Assembly: GCF_032118995.1 (NCBI RefSeq)
Contig: NC_092650.1
Coordinates: 496,001 to 560,000 of the forward strand
Source: Asterias amurensis
Taxonomy: Eukaryota; Echinodermata; Asteroidea; Forcipulatida; Asteriidae
Reading direction: 5' to 3'
Length of the DNA stretch: 64,000 nt
Below are positions 12,501-34,460 of this stretch, piece by piece. Both the position numbers and the translations under genes were made by a program. The notes beneath the pieces are model-generated. The model was not told the origin of the DNA. It was given only the letters and a program-made list of their open reading frames with translations, and did not search any database. Within the stretch, counting starts at the first letter, position 1, and every line of letters starts with the position of its first letter.

Positions 12501-13898
12501 CCAAAAATATGTCCATTTCCAATTGGACGCATACCGGACCTATACACTTTTAGGAAAAAAAGTTTTGTATGTACATTTGAAAAGTTAAAGCTTCTTTTTC
12601 ACACTTTTTATTTTCTTCAGTATAAAAAAATTGTTGAGGACAAATCAGTTCAAATTTATAAACTTACCCGCGTCCAGTGAGTTGACTGTGTTCGACCGGA
12701 CGGTGAAGAATCGACGGTAAACCGCTTGCCACAATCGTATCAACAGCCAAACCAATAAGGATAGTCCAATACTCGGCAGGAAGATGACGGGGAGCATTGG
12801 GAGGCAGAACGCCGTGCGGAGTGGTAGTATCAGCCGCTTTGCAGCCGCTCCCCGAAGAAACTCCAACTGAACTTCAGCAAAATGGGGTCTTTGGTTAGAA
12901 GCATGAATGCGGAGTGGTCGAAGGGTTGTCTTACGGTAGTGTCGATGGTCTTTACAAAGCAGCTGGATCAGAAGCATGATGACTCCAAGAAAACTGGAGA
13001 AGATGGACAGGTTGATAAGGGCGTTGCCGCCCACTGCCCACTGTTCGAAGATCCATCCACATTTCTCAAACAGCGCCTTCATTACATCAGGCCATAGATC
13101 GATGGTCGGTAGAGATGAACCCATAATCGGCTCTGCTGACATTGCTTCGGGCTGGATAGATGAAGTTATCCCTCTGCCGTCAGGAGACAGAGCAGGGTGC
13201 CAGGAAGCGAGGTGGTGGTCAGATGCAGATGCTCCTTCCGATGATGGAATGAGTTCAGGAGGAGCTAGGTTGGTCACTCTGGAGGTGAAGTCCAGAGGAT
13301 GCACGCCAGTTGAAGGGTGCAGATTGGTGGAGAACAGAAGTTCAGCGGGAGCAGTTTCATTTCGGTCGTCTGGAGACGTCTGAAACCTCGGGGAAACTCT
13401 TCTGTGCTCAACACGGTGCCTCAAGATTTGAGTTGATGGAGATACCCATATCAATGGAGGTCTTTGGCTGGCCGCAGCCGTCATAGAGTGGTCAGTAGAC
13501 AGGTTGGTGGTCAGCGATGGTATGACATCAGGGTGGTACCCTAATGCAGGTTCTGCCGGTACTACTCTCGTCACAAGATTGGTTTCGATTGGTGTATCTT
13601 CCCCGAAGAACATGCCAGCAAGTGACATGTTTCGCCCGAAATCTTGCAGTGAATGGTCGTAACCGGCAGAGAGGTGATCCTGTTGGATCGGTTGCCTCGA
13701 TGTTGGAGGCGGGCCAGAAGATGCCGATGTAAGGAGCATCAGGTCGGCAAACTCCGGCTGTAGTTGCATGCCCGTAGCTTGGAGGAGGGTTGGTGTCATT
13801 GGAGACTCCAACTGGCCGCTCTCCTTTAGCAGCCCCGTCAAGAAACCAAGGGCCATGACGACAACTTTCAAGACAGAAAGTTGCTTCAACAAAAACAT
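3599..13898 (-). CDS. Giant repeat-rich membrane protein with PP1-docking modules (PPP1R15-like?)
   Basis: I do not recognise a named orthologue. Two exons are proposed: 12668..13898 (start ATG at 13896-13898, with an in-frame TGA two codons upstream) and 3599..9813 (TAA stop). The first ends at a GTAAGTT donor in phase 1, and the second begins after a TTATCCCAG acceptor needing one base. The joined product is 2481 residues. Residues 1-24 are hydrophobic (signal or anchor); 25-288 are Ser/Pro/Thr-rich with N-glycosylation sequons; 289-316 and 357-388 are membrane segments. A long acidic tail follows. It contains FNSFCDF near 440, nine repeats around DDLIxKLKSxKIS (about 788-1318), and five C-terminal modules (about 1680-2481). 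The modules follow RFxRPxKxVTF...RRxQ...ARFxxRxIE plus an acidic run. KVTF, KSVTF, RVTF and KSVTF fit the PP1 RVxF docking pattern, and the ARFxxR helix resembles GADD34/CReP. The PP1 role is inference. The two-exon join is not proven by a transcript. Confidence 0.75.
3640..6015 (-). repeat. Five degenerate C-terminal protein modules
   Basis: Within the giant exon, five related modules start near 5970, 5525, 4920, 4440 and 3890 (descending, in reading order). Each has FR[FY]xRPxKxVTFxV, a variable Ser-rich spacer of roughly 30-45 residues, a basic helix ending ARFxxRxIE, and an acidic run. The first is the most diverged (KRLPY replaces the VTF core). Three of the last modules are preceded by LNSNxKG. 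Divergence is high at DNA level, so these are old duplications under protein-level constraint. Confidence 0.85.
4681..4731 (-). repeat. GAT trinucleotide runs coding poly-Asp
   Basis: Two short (ATC)n tracts on the plus strand encode two runs of five to seven aspartates separated by a SGI linker in the giant protein. They form the acidic end of its third C-terminal module. Length variation between individuals is likely. Confidence 0.8.
7090..8190 (-). repeat. Tandem 165-180 bp coding repeats (DDLIxKL units)
   Basis: About seven in-frame units of 55-60 residues run through this part of the giant exon. Each holds DDLIxKLxSxKIS, then EQGKxNxPxS, ETPIQxQCSN and KEKITSQS. On the DNA the word TGATGTTATTTTCTC recurs near 7166, 7335, 7503, 7682, 7849 and 8025, so unit length is a multiple of three and the reading frame is kept. 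Two more diverged units precede them near 8680 and 8450. The unit starting near 8185 and the unit starting near 7336 share an RIPEDGCDL variant, which points to a higher-order duplication of a block of units. Confidence 0.9.
9814..12667 (-). other. Intron of the giant membrane-protein gene
   Basis: A single 2.85-kb intron between a GTAAGTT donor and a TTATCCCAG acceptor. It holds two copies of a dispersed motif (GACGTTTCGA beside TCTTCAG near 9997-10030; a variant near 11060-11090) and a C homopolymer near 12067-12085. No coding sequence is supported inside it. Confidence 0.65.
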
Positions 13899-15796
13899 TT
13901 TTCAGTAATTGTCGGATGATCAAAACGCTCAAAACAAAAGTCGCATAAATCGCAATCTAATCAAGAAGTCAAGTTCACTCGATGAGATCAAAAAGTTTTC
14001 TGGTGTATTTGTTGACAAAACTTCAGGGGGAAGTCCTAGTTGCTCTGCAAACGCACCTAGTAATGTGACTTCAGTACAACCGCGCGGATAATCGCGTGCA
14101 GTATTCATTGTGACGCAATAATCAAATCGAATTTCAACAAAAGGCGCAATATGCGCGATGAACCCATAGATATAGAATTAAAATATTCTATTCTATATCT
14201 ATGGATGAACCAAACACTTTCGCGCGCGCGTTCCTTTGATCAAACACTACCGTCTTTTAAACTAGAAGTGGCAGGGAGTTGCCTCAACAATTCACCATTT
14301 TTTTTGTTTATGAAAATTTTACCCACTGGAAAAAAAACGTATTATACTCGGCCTGTTTTGGTAGTAATAACATAGGTAGTGATTTAACGAAGTCGTCGTT
14401 TGATGAGATTTCTTCCTGTTTGGTGTGGGGTGCGATTGTTACTGGTTTTACTTTTTTTTTGGGGGGGGGGGTGGTGGGCAAAACTAAAACAAAAATGAAT
14501 ACTTTCTTGAAATACCAAATAGTGTAGCTTTTCAGTTCAAGTTTATTTTGTAATCCGTCTATGTACATATCAACAATGAAAGGCCATTATATAATTATTA
14601 TTTTTTTTAAATACAAAAATGTATTATTATTGCTCAAAGTTATCATGCAAATAACTACAAATGACAAAACTAACCGTCTACCAATAACAGATCCCTTGCA
14701 AGCCTGGACTGAATTTGGCAATTCAATTCACAAGGGAGTTACTCAAACCTGCAGGTCTCATTTTAGTTTTCATCGTAAAGGTATTTTACAGGGTTGCTTG
14801 GGGTCAACGACACACTCTGAAAGCTTATCCAGTACTGATTATGTAGTTCATCACATGAAATTTCCCTCTGAATTCCAAGAAAACTTTCTGAAAGCTGTTA
14901 ACAGCTGATTTGGGCTGTTTCAAATCAAATTTAAGGTCAATGTGTTTACATTCTGATAGTTCTGCATTGTTTTCCACTTTTTGGATTAGGCTCAATGTTT
15001 CCGCTGGTTTGGTGTGTCATGTATATGGCTGATGACAAAAAACATGAACACTGTCTGCAACTGTTTTGTCGGCGCTACCAATCCTTTATTAATACACCTT
15101 AATAGTCACTCTAAAGTAAAGATGAATTCCCCAAATAATAAATATGCCAGCTGCAAGAACAGTGTTTACATTTTTCAAAACTGTCAAATAACCTTAAAGC
15201 AGATTGCTTAATATTATAAACCAATTACTGGCTGGACAAACCCACAGATATCTGAGATAACAGTTCATGAATGATTTTTTTTTTTCTTTGAGTGCAAATT
15301 TATCCAAACCGTAGTACTTTAAAGGAATTCGTTTCTCAAAATAGTTTAAATCTACTATCAACAGCTGTGGTGCCTCTCACCAAGAATTACTATTTTACAA
15401 CCTTACCTTTAAGAAAGAGATTATTAAACTGATAAATATATCCACCATGTGAAGCCTGTTTTCATTGTTTGAAGAAGAAAAAAGGCGGGACTGAATAGAA
15501 ACTTATTTTAAGACCAATGACTGTAGTATATATAATTAAATTTACAGTTATCGATTGCTCAAGCAAATTGTTATAACTTTATGATACAAATTTACATAAA
15601 GTCAAAACAGCACCTGAATATTTTACTTCCAGACTATTTCGTAACAGTGACTTCAGTGGAAGAAAACCAAGAAATTAAGGTTAGTAAGTATAGCATCCTT
15701 TTCCATCTCTGGAAAAATAACCATATTCTGGATTTAAAGATCGCCTCATTGCAACCAATTAATTTTGGAGGGACTTATTTGTGTTTTAATTTGCGT
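13899..15796. other. Intergenic: promoter side of giant gene and 3' flank of CCDC113
   Basis: The first 150-200 bases should include the giant gene's promoter; no TATA box is obvious. A T/G homopolymer pair lies near 14452-14472. The part near 15000-15796 is probably 3' untranslated sequence of CCDC113 on the minus strand. No other gene is supported. Confidence 0.5.
14163..14205. repeat. Short AT-rich hairpin
   Basis: The 15-base arm CCATAGATATAGAAT is matched exactly in inverted order by ATTCTATATCTATGG a few bases further on, giving a compact palindrome. It lies about 260 bp upstream of the giant gene's start codon. Confidence 0.75.
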
Positions 15797-18700
15797 CTAT
15801 GTTTCTAACGCCCAATTCTGCTGACTGTTTATCTTCATTGTGTTCCAAGTCTTACGGTGAGTCTTAAGCGCCATCTACAAATGAGAAAAGGGGAAAAAAG
15901 GAACTTACTTAAATACTGCAGAATATCTTTAGATTGTGAGGAAGTGAAAAGCAAGGGTCAACTTAGTAAGATGTGAGATTCAATAACGACAAAATCTGAC
16001 ACCTAGATCTACATTTTTCTGCTCTTTGATCTACTTGGAAACCCTTATAAGGTGCTAAATTATTGGGTCTCAGAATTCATCAACCTGCAAAAACTGCAAC
16101 ATCTTTTTGAAAGTTTGTATATACTCAGCGCCTTGACTACCTTTGAAAATGCTGCCAAATTCTGAACAACTTTCTTACAAACCTCTGCAATGTCCACTTT
16201 TCTCTCCCAGCTCTTAACCGTCTTAGCCAGCTCATACAGGTCAGCTTTCTCCTTGACATACTCCACAACGTCTGGTACCCTGTAGTCACCAAGCTGCTGA
16301 CGCAACCTCCGATTCAATTCCTCTGCCTTAGCACGCTCCTAAAAATAGTCAGGAAAAAGGTATAAATAAATAATGATAACATTAATACACTAAGTTACCT
16401 GTTCATGTTTGTTGTGTTGTCATTTGGCTTTTGAGTAACACTATGCTCAGGTCGAAACGTCAGGCCATAAACGTTGCAACAATTATATATCAACATTTAT
16501 ATGATAATTAAATCCAGTTCTCAGTTCTTCTAAAGAGTTGAGGATGTAACTCACCGCTTCCACAGTCTCTGTTTCTACGTCAATCCTTGTCAGCAACTCA
16601 TTCCTTGAGCCAATTTCACTCTTAAGTCGGTCTGACTCTAGTGTAAGGGTGTGGAGTTTTTTCTGTAGAAAAAAAACAGGAATAAAAACATTTAAAACTA
16701 AGTCAGTAGATAAAATCTTCCTGAATTTATTAATAAAAAAAAACCGAATTGTTCTATGAAATGAGAATGTTCAAGGTGAGTGAATAGAAATAATTTAAGA
16801 AAGGAAGCGTCTCAAAAGCCTAGATAAAAAAGAACGTCCCACAATTCTTAAGACCGCTAGATCATTACACCAAAGTGTTTGTTGGAGTGAGAACACATCC
16901 ATCGTACATACCTTATAAGAATTAAGAACCTGGAGTGTGTTCCCAGCCATCAGTTTCAGTCTAAGAAGATCCTGATTACGTTCATCGATCTTCTCCAGGT
17001 ACTGACTATTCTCAATCTTCAATTGTTGAAAGTCCACCTCATGAAGGACCTCTCCCATCTCTTCTTTCTGTCAACAACAACCAGATTTAAAGCTCAAATC
17101 ATTGTATTAGCTACCAACAGTCCAAAAGCTTCAAACAGTCTAGCTTCGCAAGAATACAATCAAAATAAATTGGAACTGCTACTGGCTGAAAAGGTGCTGC
17201 ATGTTTTTGTAGATTTGTTGTACAAATCTTTGTTTAAAGCTTTTTGCTTTTGTCATGGTTTAACATTAAAGTGAATTGAAGTGAATTGTTGTTTCAAGAT
17301 AAAAACCCATGATTGTCATGTTCCCTGTCTGCACTCTAATACAGATCATTAGGAAGTGGCTGTATCCCCCATACACCAGACTAACTCAGGCCATGTTTGA
17401 ATGAGCGACTACATCTACGGCTATGGCTAGATTTCTGCGTCGTCATTGTTGAAGTATTAAGTACATGTATGTCCTTAGCAATAGCTGTAGCCACCGATAG
17501 GGATACAGCCTCATTTTGTTTTATTCACACCCAAAAGCCAAAGCTGCAACTACAGTAACACTAGCACCACCAGCCCTGCCAAGGCTGTGTAGATTCACAT
17601 GTTTACAAAGAAACAATCCAGCATGACCTAATACCTGTTTGAGCTGCAAGTGCAGTTTCTTCTTCTGGACCTTCAGCGTTGAATTCTTGAGTCTCAGTTT
17701 CTCGATCAGGGCATCTCTGGATCGTTGTTTGTCCTCAAAGTAGCGCACAACTTTCTCAGCGACAACCCTCCCTGTGCGGGAGTTCAGTGACCCCTTCAGG
17801 ATGTCTCGCTCAAACTCGTAGGACGACTTCTTTAGCTCTGTGAGTCGGATGTCTGCTTCTTCCATCACAGCCTGTAAAGGAGGAAAACAAATCAAAATCA
17901 GGTCAACTTCCCTGGAAAAATTTCAGATAAAAATTTTCACTTTAAGACTCCAGCATAGATCTAGCTTTGACAATCTTGGTTATGTCCCTTACACCTATGG
18001 TTTCCATCCTGTCTACGTCCGTAGGGGGATTGGGGGTTACGATTATCACAACCATAAACCTTACTCACCTTGTATGTGTCTAAGATTTTCTCTGTGTCCT
18101 CTTTGAGTTTATCAATCTCCTCTCGAAGCTCTTCAATTTCGCGCTGTGCTATGTCGCATTTCTGCTCTGCGGTAAGCTTCAAATGTTTGTCTACTCCACT
18201 GCCTTTGGACTTTGACCTCTTGCGCATCACTCGGGCATCGTGTGTGGACTGACTCGGAGCAGGAGCGGCAGCCGTTGTCGTTGCAGCTGCAGTGAGATTG
18301 GGCTCAACTCGCTTGAGGTATTTCTCAAACATGATGGTCTCATTCTGGACAACTTTGTTCCCTATGCTGTAAGTTAGTCACGAAAAGAGGTTTCTGTTAA
18401 ACTATAATAAATTTAAATCTGTTAATAATAGAAATCAACAATTATTTATCAAGTTTAAATTAAATAGCAGATTCACAGAAAAGCTCTGTGGGGTCGGTAT
18501 AACAGTCGATGTAGGAAATTCACAATTTCATCACGTGATCATGTTCTCTAATTCTAAGTTAGTTGCAATGTGAACGTTGTTGCAAACTCAGCCTTCAAAA
18601 AATTCAATGAATCATTCATTATCATACTAGTAGGGTTACGGTTACGTATTGATCATGCTCATCATGCATTGATTCTACTTTAACAGTGACTTAGTTCTAA

Positions 18701-19196
18701 TTGCGATCATTTTAATCATAATTATTGTTCAACCCTAAAAAGTCTGAAAAGTATTAAAGACTAAAATGTGTACTTCAAAACAAACATTAAACGAAACTCG
18801 AAACCTTCAATTCAAACTATTTCTAGTAATTATCAAGATAATAATTAACATTGTCAAGCAAGGTCAAGAGAAAAGGAGCCAAACTTCAAACCAAAAACAT
18901 CTTACCGTTTTTAGTTCACTTCAATAAACATACGACATGGTATACATTAATATTTGAATAACAGAAAACAAATGGAATGGGTTTTTAAGTAACTAAATCA
19001 ATATCTGAACTAACTAAAGGAAAGTTTAGCCCCCACCAGCATCACCCAAAATATAAAATTACTAATTATCTCATGCATGACGGCTCACTCACTTCAACTC
19101 CTCGATCAATTGCTGTAATTCATCGTCTGTGTGTTCATGAAGAGGATCGTCCTGAGGATCCTGTGACGATGTGGCAACACTTTCTGAGTCTGCCAT
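15797..19196 (-). CDS. CCDC113: Coiled-coil domain-containing protein 113 (CFAP263)
   Basis: Seven exons: 19093..19196, 18069..18366, 17635..17871, 16912..17067, 16555..16662, 16183..16338 and 15797..15874. All have GT-AG borders and compatible phases, and together give 378 residues, against 377 in human as I recall it. The protein is almost entirely coiled coil. Diagnostic stretches are MFEKYLKRVEPN, EKLRLKNSTLKVQKKK, LHEVDFQQLKIENSQ, GNTLQVLNSYK and VKSWERKVDIAE, all closely matching vertebrate CCDC113. The last exon (MALKTHRKTW...) is short and was found by homology to the human C-terminus; without it the reading frame runs into intron. CCDC113 is a basal-body, centriolar-satellite and axonemal protein needed for ciliogenesis and linked to the CCDC96 complex. 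The start ATG sits in ACCATGG. It is divergent from the casein kinase 2 gene. Confidence 0.95.
17393..17512. repeat. Degenerate inverted-repeat element in CCDC113 intron
   Basis: GCGACTACATCTACGGCTA on the left and AGCTGTAGCCACCGATAGG on the right are worn inverted arms around the phrase TTGTTGAAGTATT. They resemble the better element at 43283-43408. It lies in the intron between exons 3 and 4. Confidence 0.4.
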
Positions 19197-20051
19197 GGTG
19201 GATTATTAATTACTTTGTAAATTCTGAAGAAAAGGACCAGAAATTATCGGTGTCCTTCGTAAGTTGGCTGTATCCAATGTACACAGAACATGATCTGAAT
19301 AATCGTGCACTAAATTTTAGACACGTTGGCGCACTCTCAACGTTGAGGGCTTCTTCCTTAGTAACGGTAGGCCTCCCGTGTTGACAACCGGCTGCACACA
19401 GAGCGAGCGAAGCTAACTGCTGGCGATGATGTGTAATGGGTTTTTACCCGCTTAGCCTACGGCGGCGCCCGCTAGCTGATTGTGTATTTGAGGGGAAACA
19501 AAAACAAAGCCGAACGAACGAGGAAGGAAACAATTATTTTGTTTTTACTCTTCAAAAAAGACAACGCAACTATTTTACTCTGCAACGAAACAAACGCAAG
19601 TTGAGAGAGAAGAAAGAGAATGGCCATTGGATCACACTCCAACTGATCATACTTTCACGTAAAACTTCGAGTTTTGTTATGACTACACTGTCAAGGATGT
19701 AACAGCTTTTTTTAATACAAAATGTTTCATTCGGGCTAGGGGGACTCGGGTAATACAAATTTCCAAATAAAGTACCTGCAGTTGCATCGACTAGTCACCA
19801 TCAATCGGCATACGAACACAACCAGTCAGTCAACTAAATATACACGGGAGACTACGTATTATTGGTAACCCAGACCGCAATTTCAAACAAATTTATTTTA
19901 AAACCATAACCCTTCTCTTTCAAATCATACCAAAATAATAAGCAGGAGGACCTATACTAATTGATTTGTCGAGGCGTTGCATGTGATGAGGTGTCAAATT
20001 ATTTAGCTGCGGTTTCTGGGTGTTCTTTTGATATAGCCTCGCCATAAATTC

Positions 20052-20123
20052 TACTACCGCCTATTAGATTTTCGGTATTCGGGGGACTTCTCTCGTATTC
20101 CGAAAATCTTATAGGCGGTAGTA
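20052..20123. repeat. Hairpin with 24-bp arms
   Basis: Arms 20052-20075 and 20100-20123 are inverted copies with a single mismatch around a 24-base loop. The arms begin TACTACCGCC. It could be a tiny MITE or the core of one. Confidence 0.8.
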
Positions 20124-20225
20124 AAATATGAAGCAAGCAAGACAAAATCTCAGAAGAAAAAAATCTACCTGGCCAGTAGATTTGCCCCTACACCTATTAC
20201 CGCAAACCCGTAGTAATTATTGATG

Positions 20226-20809
20226 TTAAAGTCACCTGGAAATAGATTTTTTTCTTTCAAACATAAGAGTATATGCTTACGAACAATAAAACAATTTTTT
20301 TAGTAATTGTTTGTCACGATTTACATGTTTAAAAAATATATAAAGTTGTTTGGGGGCTGACTCCGCCTACCCCTTTTGTGACGTCAATCGAGGCAGACTT
20401 TGCCTGCAATGCGTATAATAAACACACGTGCAAAGTACATGTACGTCCAAGTCGTGAGTTGGTACATTTCAAAAAGTGTTTTTCTGCATTCAGCAGCAAT
20501 ACACCTGGTCGGCATTGCCGGAAAAAAAAAAAAAAAAAAAATTGTTTTTGAAACGTACAAACTCACGACTTGGTCCGTACATGTACTTTGCAATTGCGTT
20601 TACTCTACGCATTACAGGCAAAGTCTGGCTCGATTGACGTCACGAACAGCGCCCTCTCGGGTCGGGGTCTACTCTTAAATTTGTAAATAACATAAGAACT
20701 GATTTTTTAAAACCTTAGTTAACTGTTTATTCACATTCCACTCATCAAAACACATATATTAGTGACAAAAGCTTTATTTTGAAAAAATACCACTTCCAGG
20801 TGACTTTAA
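20226..20809. mobile_element. Foldback MITE, copy 1 (TTAAAGTCACCTGG ends)
   Basis: A 584-bp element with perfect 16-bp terminal inverted repeats TTAAAGTCACCTGGAA. Inside, two long arms (about 20380-20500 and 20545-20645) are imperfect inverted copies of each other around an A run, so the transcript could fold into a long hairpin. The ends read TTAA, compatible with a TTAA target site. There is no transposase, so it is non-autonomous. A near-identical second copy in the same orientation lies at 22324-22911. Confidence 0.85.
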
Positions 20810-21398
20810 ATTTTTTAATGGTAGAGACTAACTATTATCAGTTGTTTGGACCAAGTGTCATTAATTTTTTTTTTAACTAATTCTTCATCAGCTATCTTGT
20901 TTTCAAATCCGAGCTGTGTTTTTAGGCCGCTCTTTATTTTTTTTTATTCAGCTAAAAATGCAATCGCTGCATGCTTAAAACAAATAGAGGGCGCACTTGA
21001 TCAGATTCTGAAATCTCGGGTTAGTGGGTTTCTCTCTGCGAGAAGTGGCGAGATTAGCAGGCCTAGTAGAATCAAATAATGTCTTTGAGGTCATTTTCGC
21101 CATTTTATGAGAGAGTACTCGGCCGACTGTCTACTTTTATTCGCACAAAAGATCGGCATTTCACTTAGTTTACCAGCCAGTTTTCATCTATTAGAGCAAC
21201 TGGAAGTCGGCTTTGCGATCTGGTTTCACTTTTCTGTGTGGAAAAAGACGGGAAAGGGGTAAACCGGCCCTGTGTTTTTCAGGGTGTTGGTCGTTTCTTT
21301 CTTTCCAAGCTGAACGTCATTGCTTCATCGATTGTTGTATGCACGAGGCGCACTCATTATGTACTGACATCAAGTAGCCTTCACAGAGTCGCGAGTAA

Positions 21399-32106
<10,708 letters not shown>

Positions 32107-33530
32107 GTCAGTCACCACCTGTTAGATCAAGAACACCTCTACGGTACTATTTATCACCATAGTTATTGTGGGCACGTTGTTTTCAAGAAATACAAATATT
32201 CAAAAAATACTCCCAAAAAAATGAGCGCTTGTTGATTTCTGTCGAGAGTTGGAAAAGTTGTGTTTAGTGTTTGGCTAGTTTTATACCCCTCATGGAGGAG
32301 ACCTGTGCAAAGCAGACGAGAGTTGCGATGGTTTCTTGTTTTTTTTTTCTTTTCCTTTTTTGAACCCATGTTTTCCAGCTGAGGTTTTTGTGAAGCATAT
32401 ATTGCTATTTGGTTGAATATTGGAGTTTCGCAGGTAACTGACTTTCAGATCTGGTCACAGCATATGAATGAGAGTTCCCTTTCCACCAAGTTTACTTGTA
32501 ATTCCATTTTTCTAGAGATTGTTCTACAGCCCTCGTTTTGTCAACGTCAAGGACAGTAGCGGGACTTGTTTTCAATTTGGTCCCAGTTTTGTTGCCCAAT
32601 TTGCACCACGGTGATAATCTGTCATGTTTTACCATGATCCCCAGTTTTCCTTAATGGATCGACACGTTTTTGTAGTTCACTGTTCCCACGGATGGTATGC
32701 GTCCACATTTGTCACCAAAACAAAGTTAGAGAGTGTATTTAAAACTTACAACTTTTTTTACATTTTTTTGGTGTTCTCATCAAATTTTGGTAAAAATTGT
32801 AAAAAGTAAAGTGTTTCTTTTGCTCTTTTACTTTGTATTTTGCTTTGATGATAACCAAAGTGGGAAACGGCAAAACACAATTCCATTTCTAAATTTATTT
32901 TGGTTTATTCTGACTATGCAGAGATCCCCCCCCCCAAGAATTTTTCTTTTTGAGAAGATATTCTCCGTCATGCATTTACATGCCCAGAGTACTTGAGGGT
33001 CTGTGTTTAACACACTGTGTTCACACAAAGTAAGAGCAAAGATTTGGAAAAGGGGACAATCTGTTTTCATTTTTAGCCCTCGGTTTTGAAGCCTAAATTT
33101 GTGCAGAATAAAACCAATTATGGTTTCATGTAGAGATATTGGGCATGCAAGTTTCTGGCTGTTTGTTTTTCTTGTATTTTTGTCCTTTCTTTTTAGTGCC
33201 ATAGAAACTGAAAAACACTTTACAAATGTTGGTGTGGTTTGCGGTTTCCTGTTCTTTTGTAAAAAAAAAAAGTTGAACATCTGACATATTTATGTCAATT
33301 AGTAAAGACGTCATGAAGAAGATCATGATGGACCTGGGGTGCTCAACTGCTGCTTCTTTTGACATGTGCTCTTCCTGACATGTATAAATCACCAACATTA
33401 TGTCTGAACCTCATATAAATGTCAGGGGTCACCCAAAGTTGTTCAAAGTGTTTCAAATCAGTTTTTTTTTCAGAAACATACCTTGGTACAAAATATGTCT
33501 CCAATAAATGGATCCTGTCAAACTTGTACT
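32107..33530 (+). other. Probable 3' untranslated region of CSNK2A
   Basis: No coding sequence follows the TAA at 32104-32106. An AATAAA at 33503-33508 is followed within 25 bases by a T/G-rich stretch (TTGTACTGTGTTTATC), a plausible cleavage site. That would give a 1.4-kb 3' UTR. An earlier signal-like AATAAA near 33097 could give a shorter form. Confidence 0.5.
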
Positions 33531-34195
33531 GTGTTTATCAGAGATCACCGATTTAAAGTTGGGGCAATTCCTTCAACTGTCCGTCCCTTTGCTGTGGTTA
33601 GAAACCTCACTCACCGTACATGATTCAGAGGTTGTTTGTAAAAACTCCATGGCTAAATTGCCTCAGGTTTTTTCTTGGTTTTTTAAATCTCGCACCCTGT
33701 TTGCAACCTCAAATATAATTTCTCTATATATTTTTTCTTCTTTTTATAATTTGATTTTGAATTTATCTGCCAAGAGGAAGTTCTTTGTACAGAAATATCA
33801 CAACTGATGTAAAATAAGTTTTGTTATCTACACCTTTAATATGCTGTTTAAAGTAAATTAACCAAAATAACCAGTTAACTCAGATGAATGATCATGGAGG
33901 AAAGTACATGAGTCGGCAAAGTTTTGCCATGTGCTACTACAACTGTTTTGTTGAAGACAGACACATTTATAGATTTCGTCTTGTAAATGTGCTGTATTGG
34001 TTTTTGTATTCGTTTCTTGTTTATCGTATTTTAAACAATGCTAACATGGAGGGAACTAATCACAATACATTTTGTTATTATACCAGGAAGTGTTAAAATT
34101 GCAATATTTATTAGTGATATTGTAACAGGTTGATTTTATAGGGTGTATACATTATTATCTTTAACAAACAAAAAACAGTGTCCATGTCGAGGCTT

Positions 34196-34460
34196 GGGAG
34201 ATGGAGCCCGGGCCAACTTTTATTGAGCTGCTAAACTCACTTGACATAGAAAACTCCTGCGAAGCAAACACAGGTTACCAGCTTAAATCTCAAATTATTA
34301 TAAGTCAACTGGTACACTGCTAAAATTTGCTTAGCAAGTTGAGCTAAGTAAGGTTAAATTTGCCGCAAAATTCTATGCTAACAGCCAATAGAGTCAATGC
34401 TTTTACAGGACTCCTTAAGTGCAGAATTCTGTGGTAAGCAGAGCCATGAAATTTGGCTCT
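34196..34460. repeat. Worn MITE copy, same family as 3217-3382
   Basis: Shares CCCGGGCC...TTGAGCTGCTAA, ACAGGTTACCAGC, TTGCTTAGCAAG and GCCATGAAATTTGGC with the family. The ends are blurred, so the borders are approximate. Confidence 0.4.

Noticed and set aside
16060-16182. Extension of CCDC113 exon 6 (ORF continuing CKKVVQNLAAF)
   Set aside because: The frame beyond the GTTTGT donor has no similarity to CCDC113, while the short exon at 15797-15874 matches the conserved C-terminus and is in phase.
20384-20678. Overlapping ORFs of 69-92 codons in the foldback MITEs
   Set aside because: They arise from the long inverted arms being open on both strands, and both MITE copies have differing frames. 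They are not genes.
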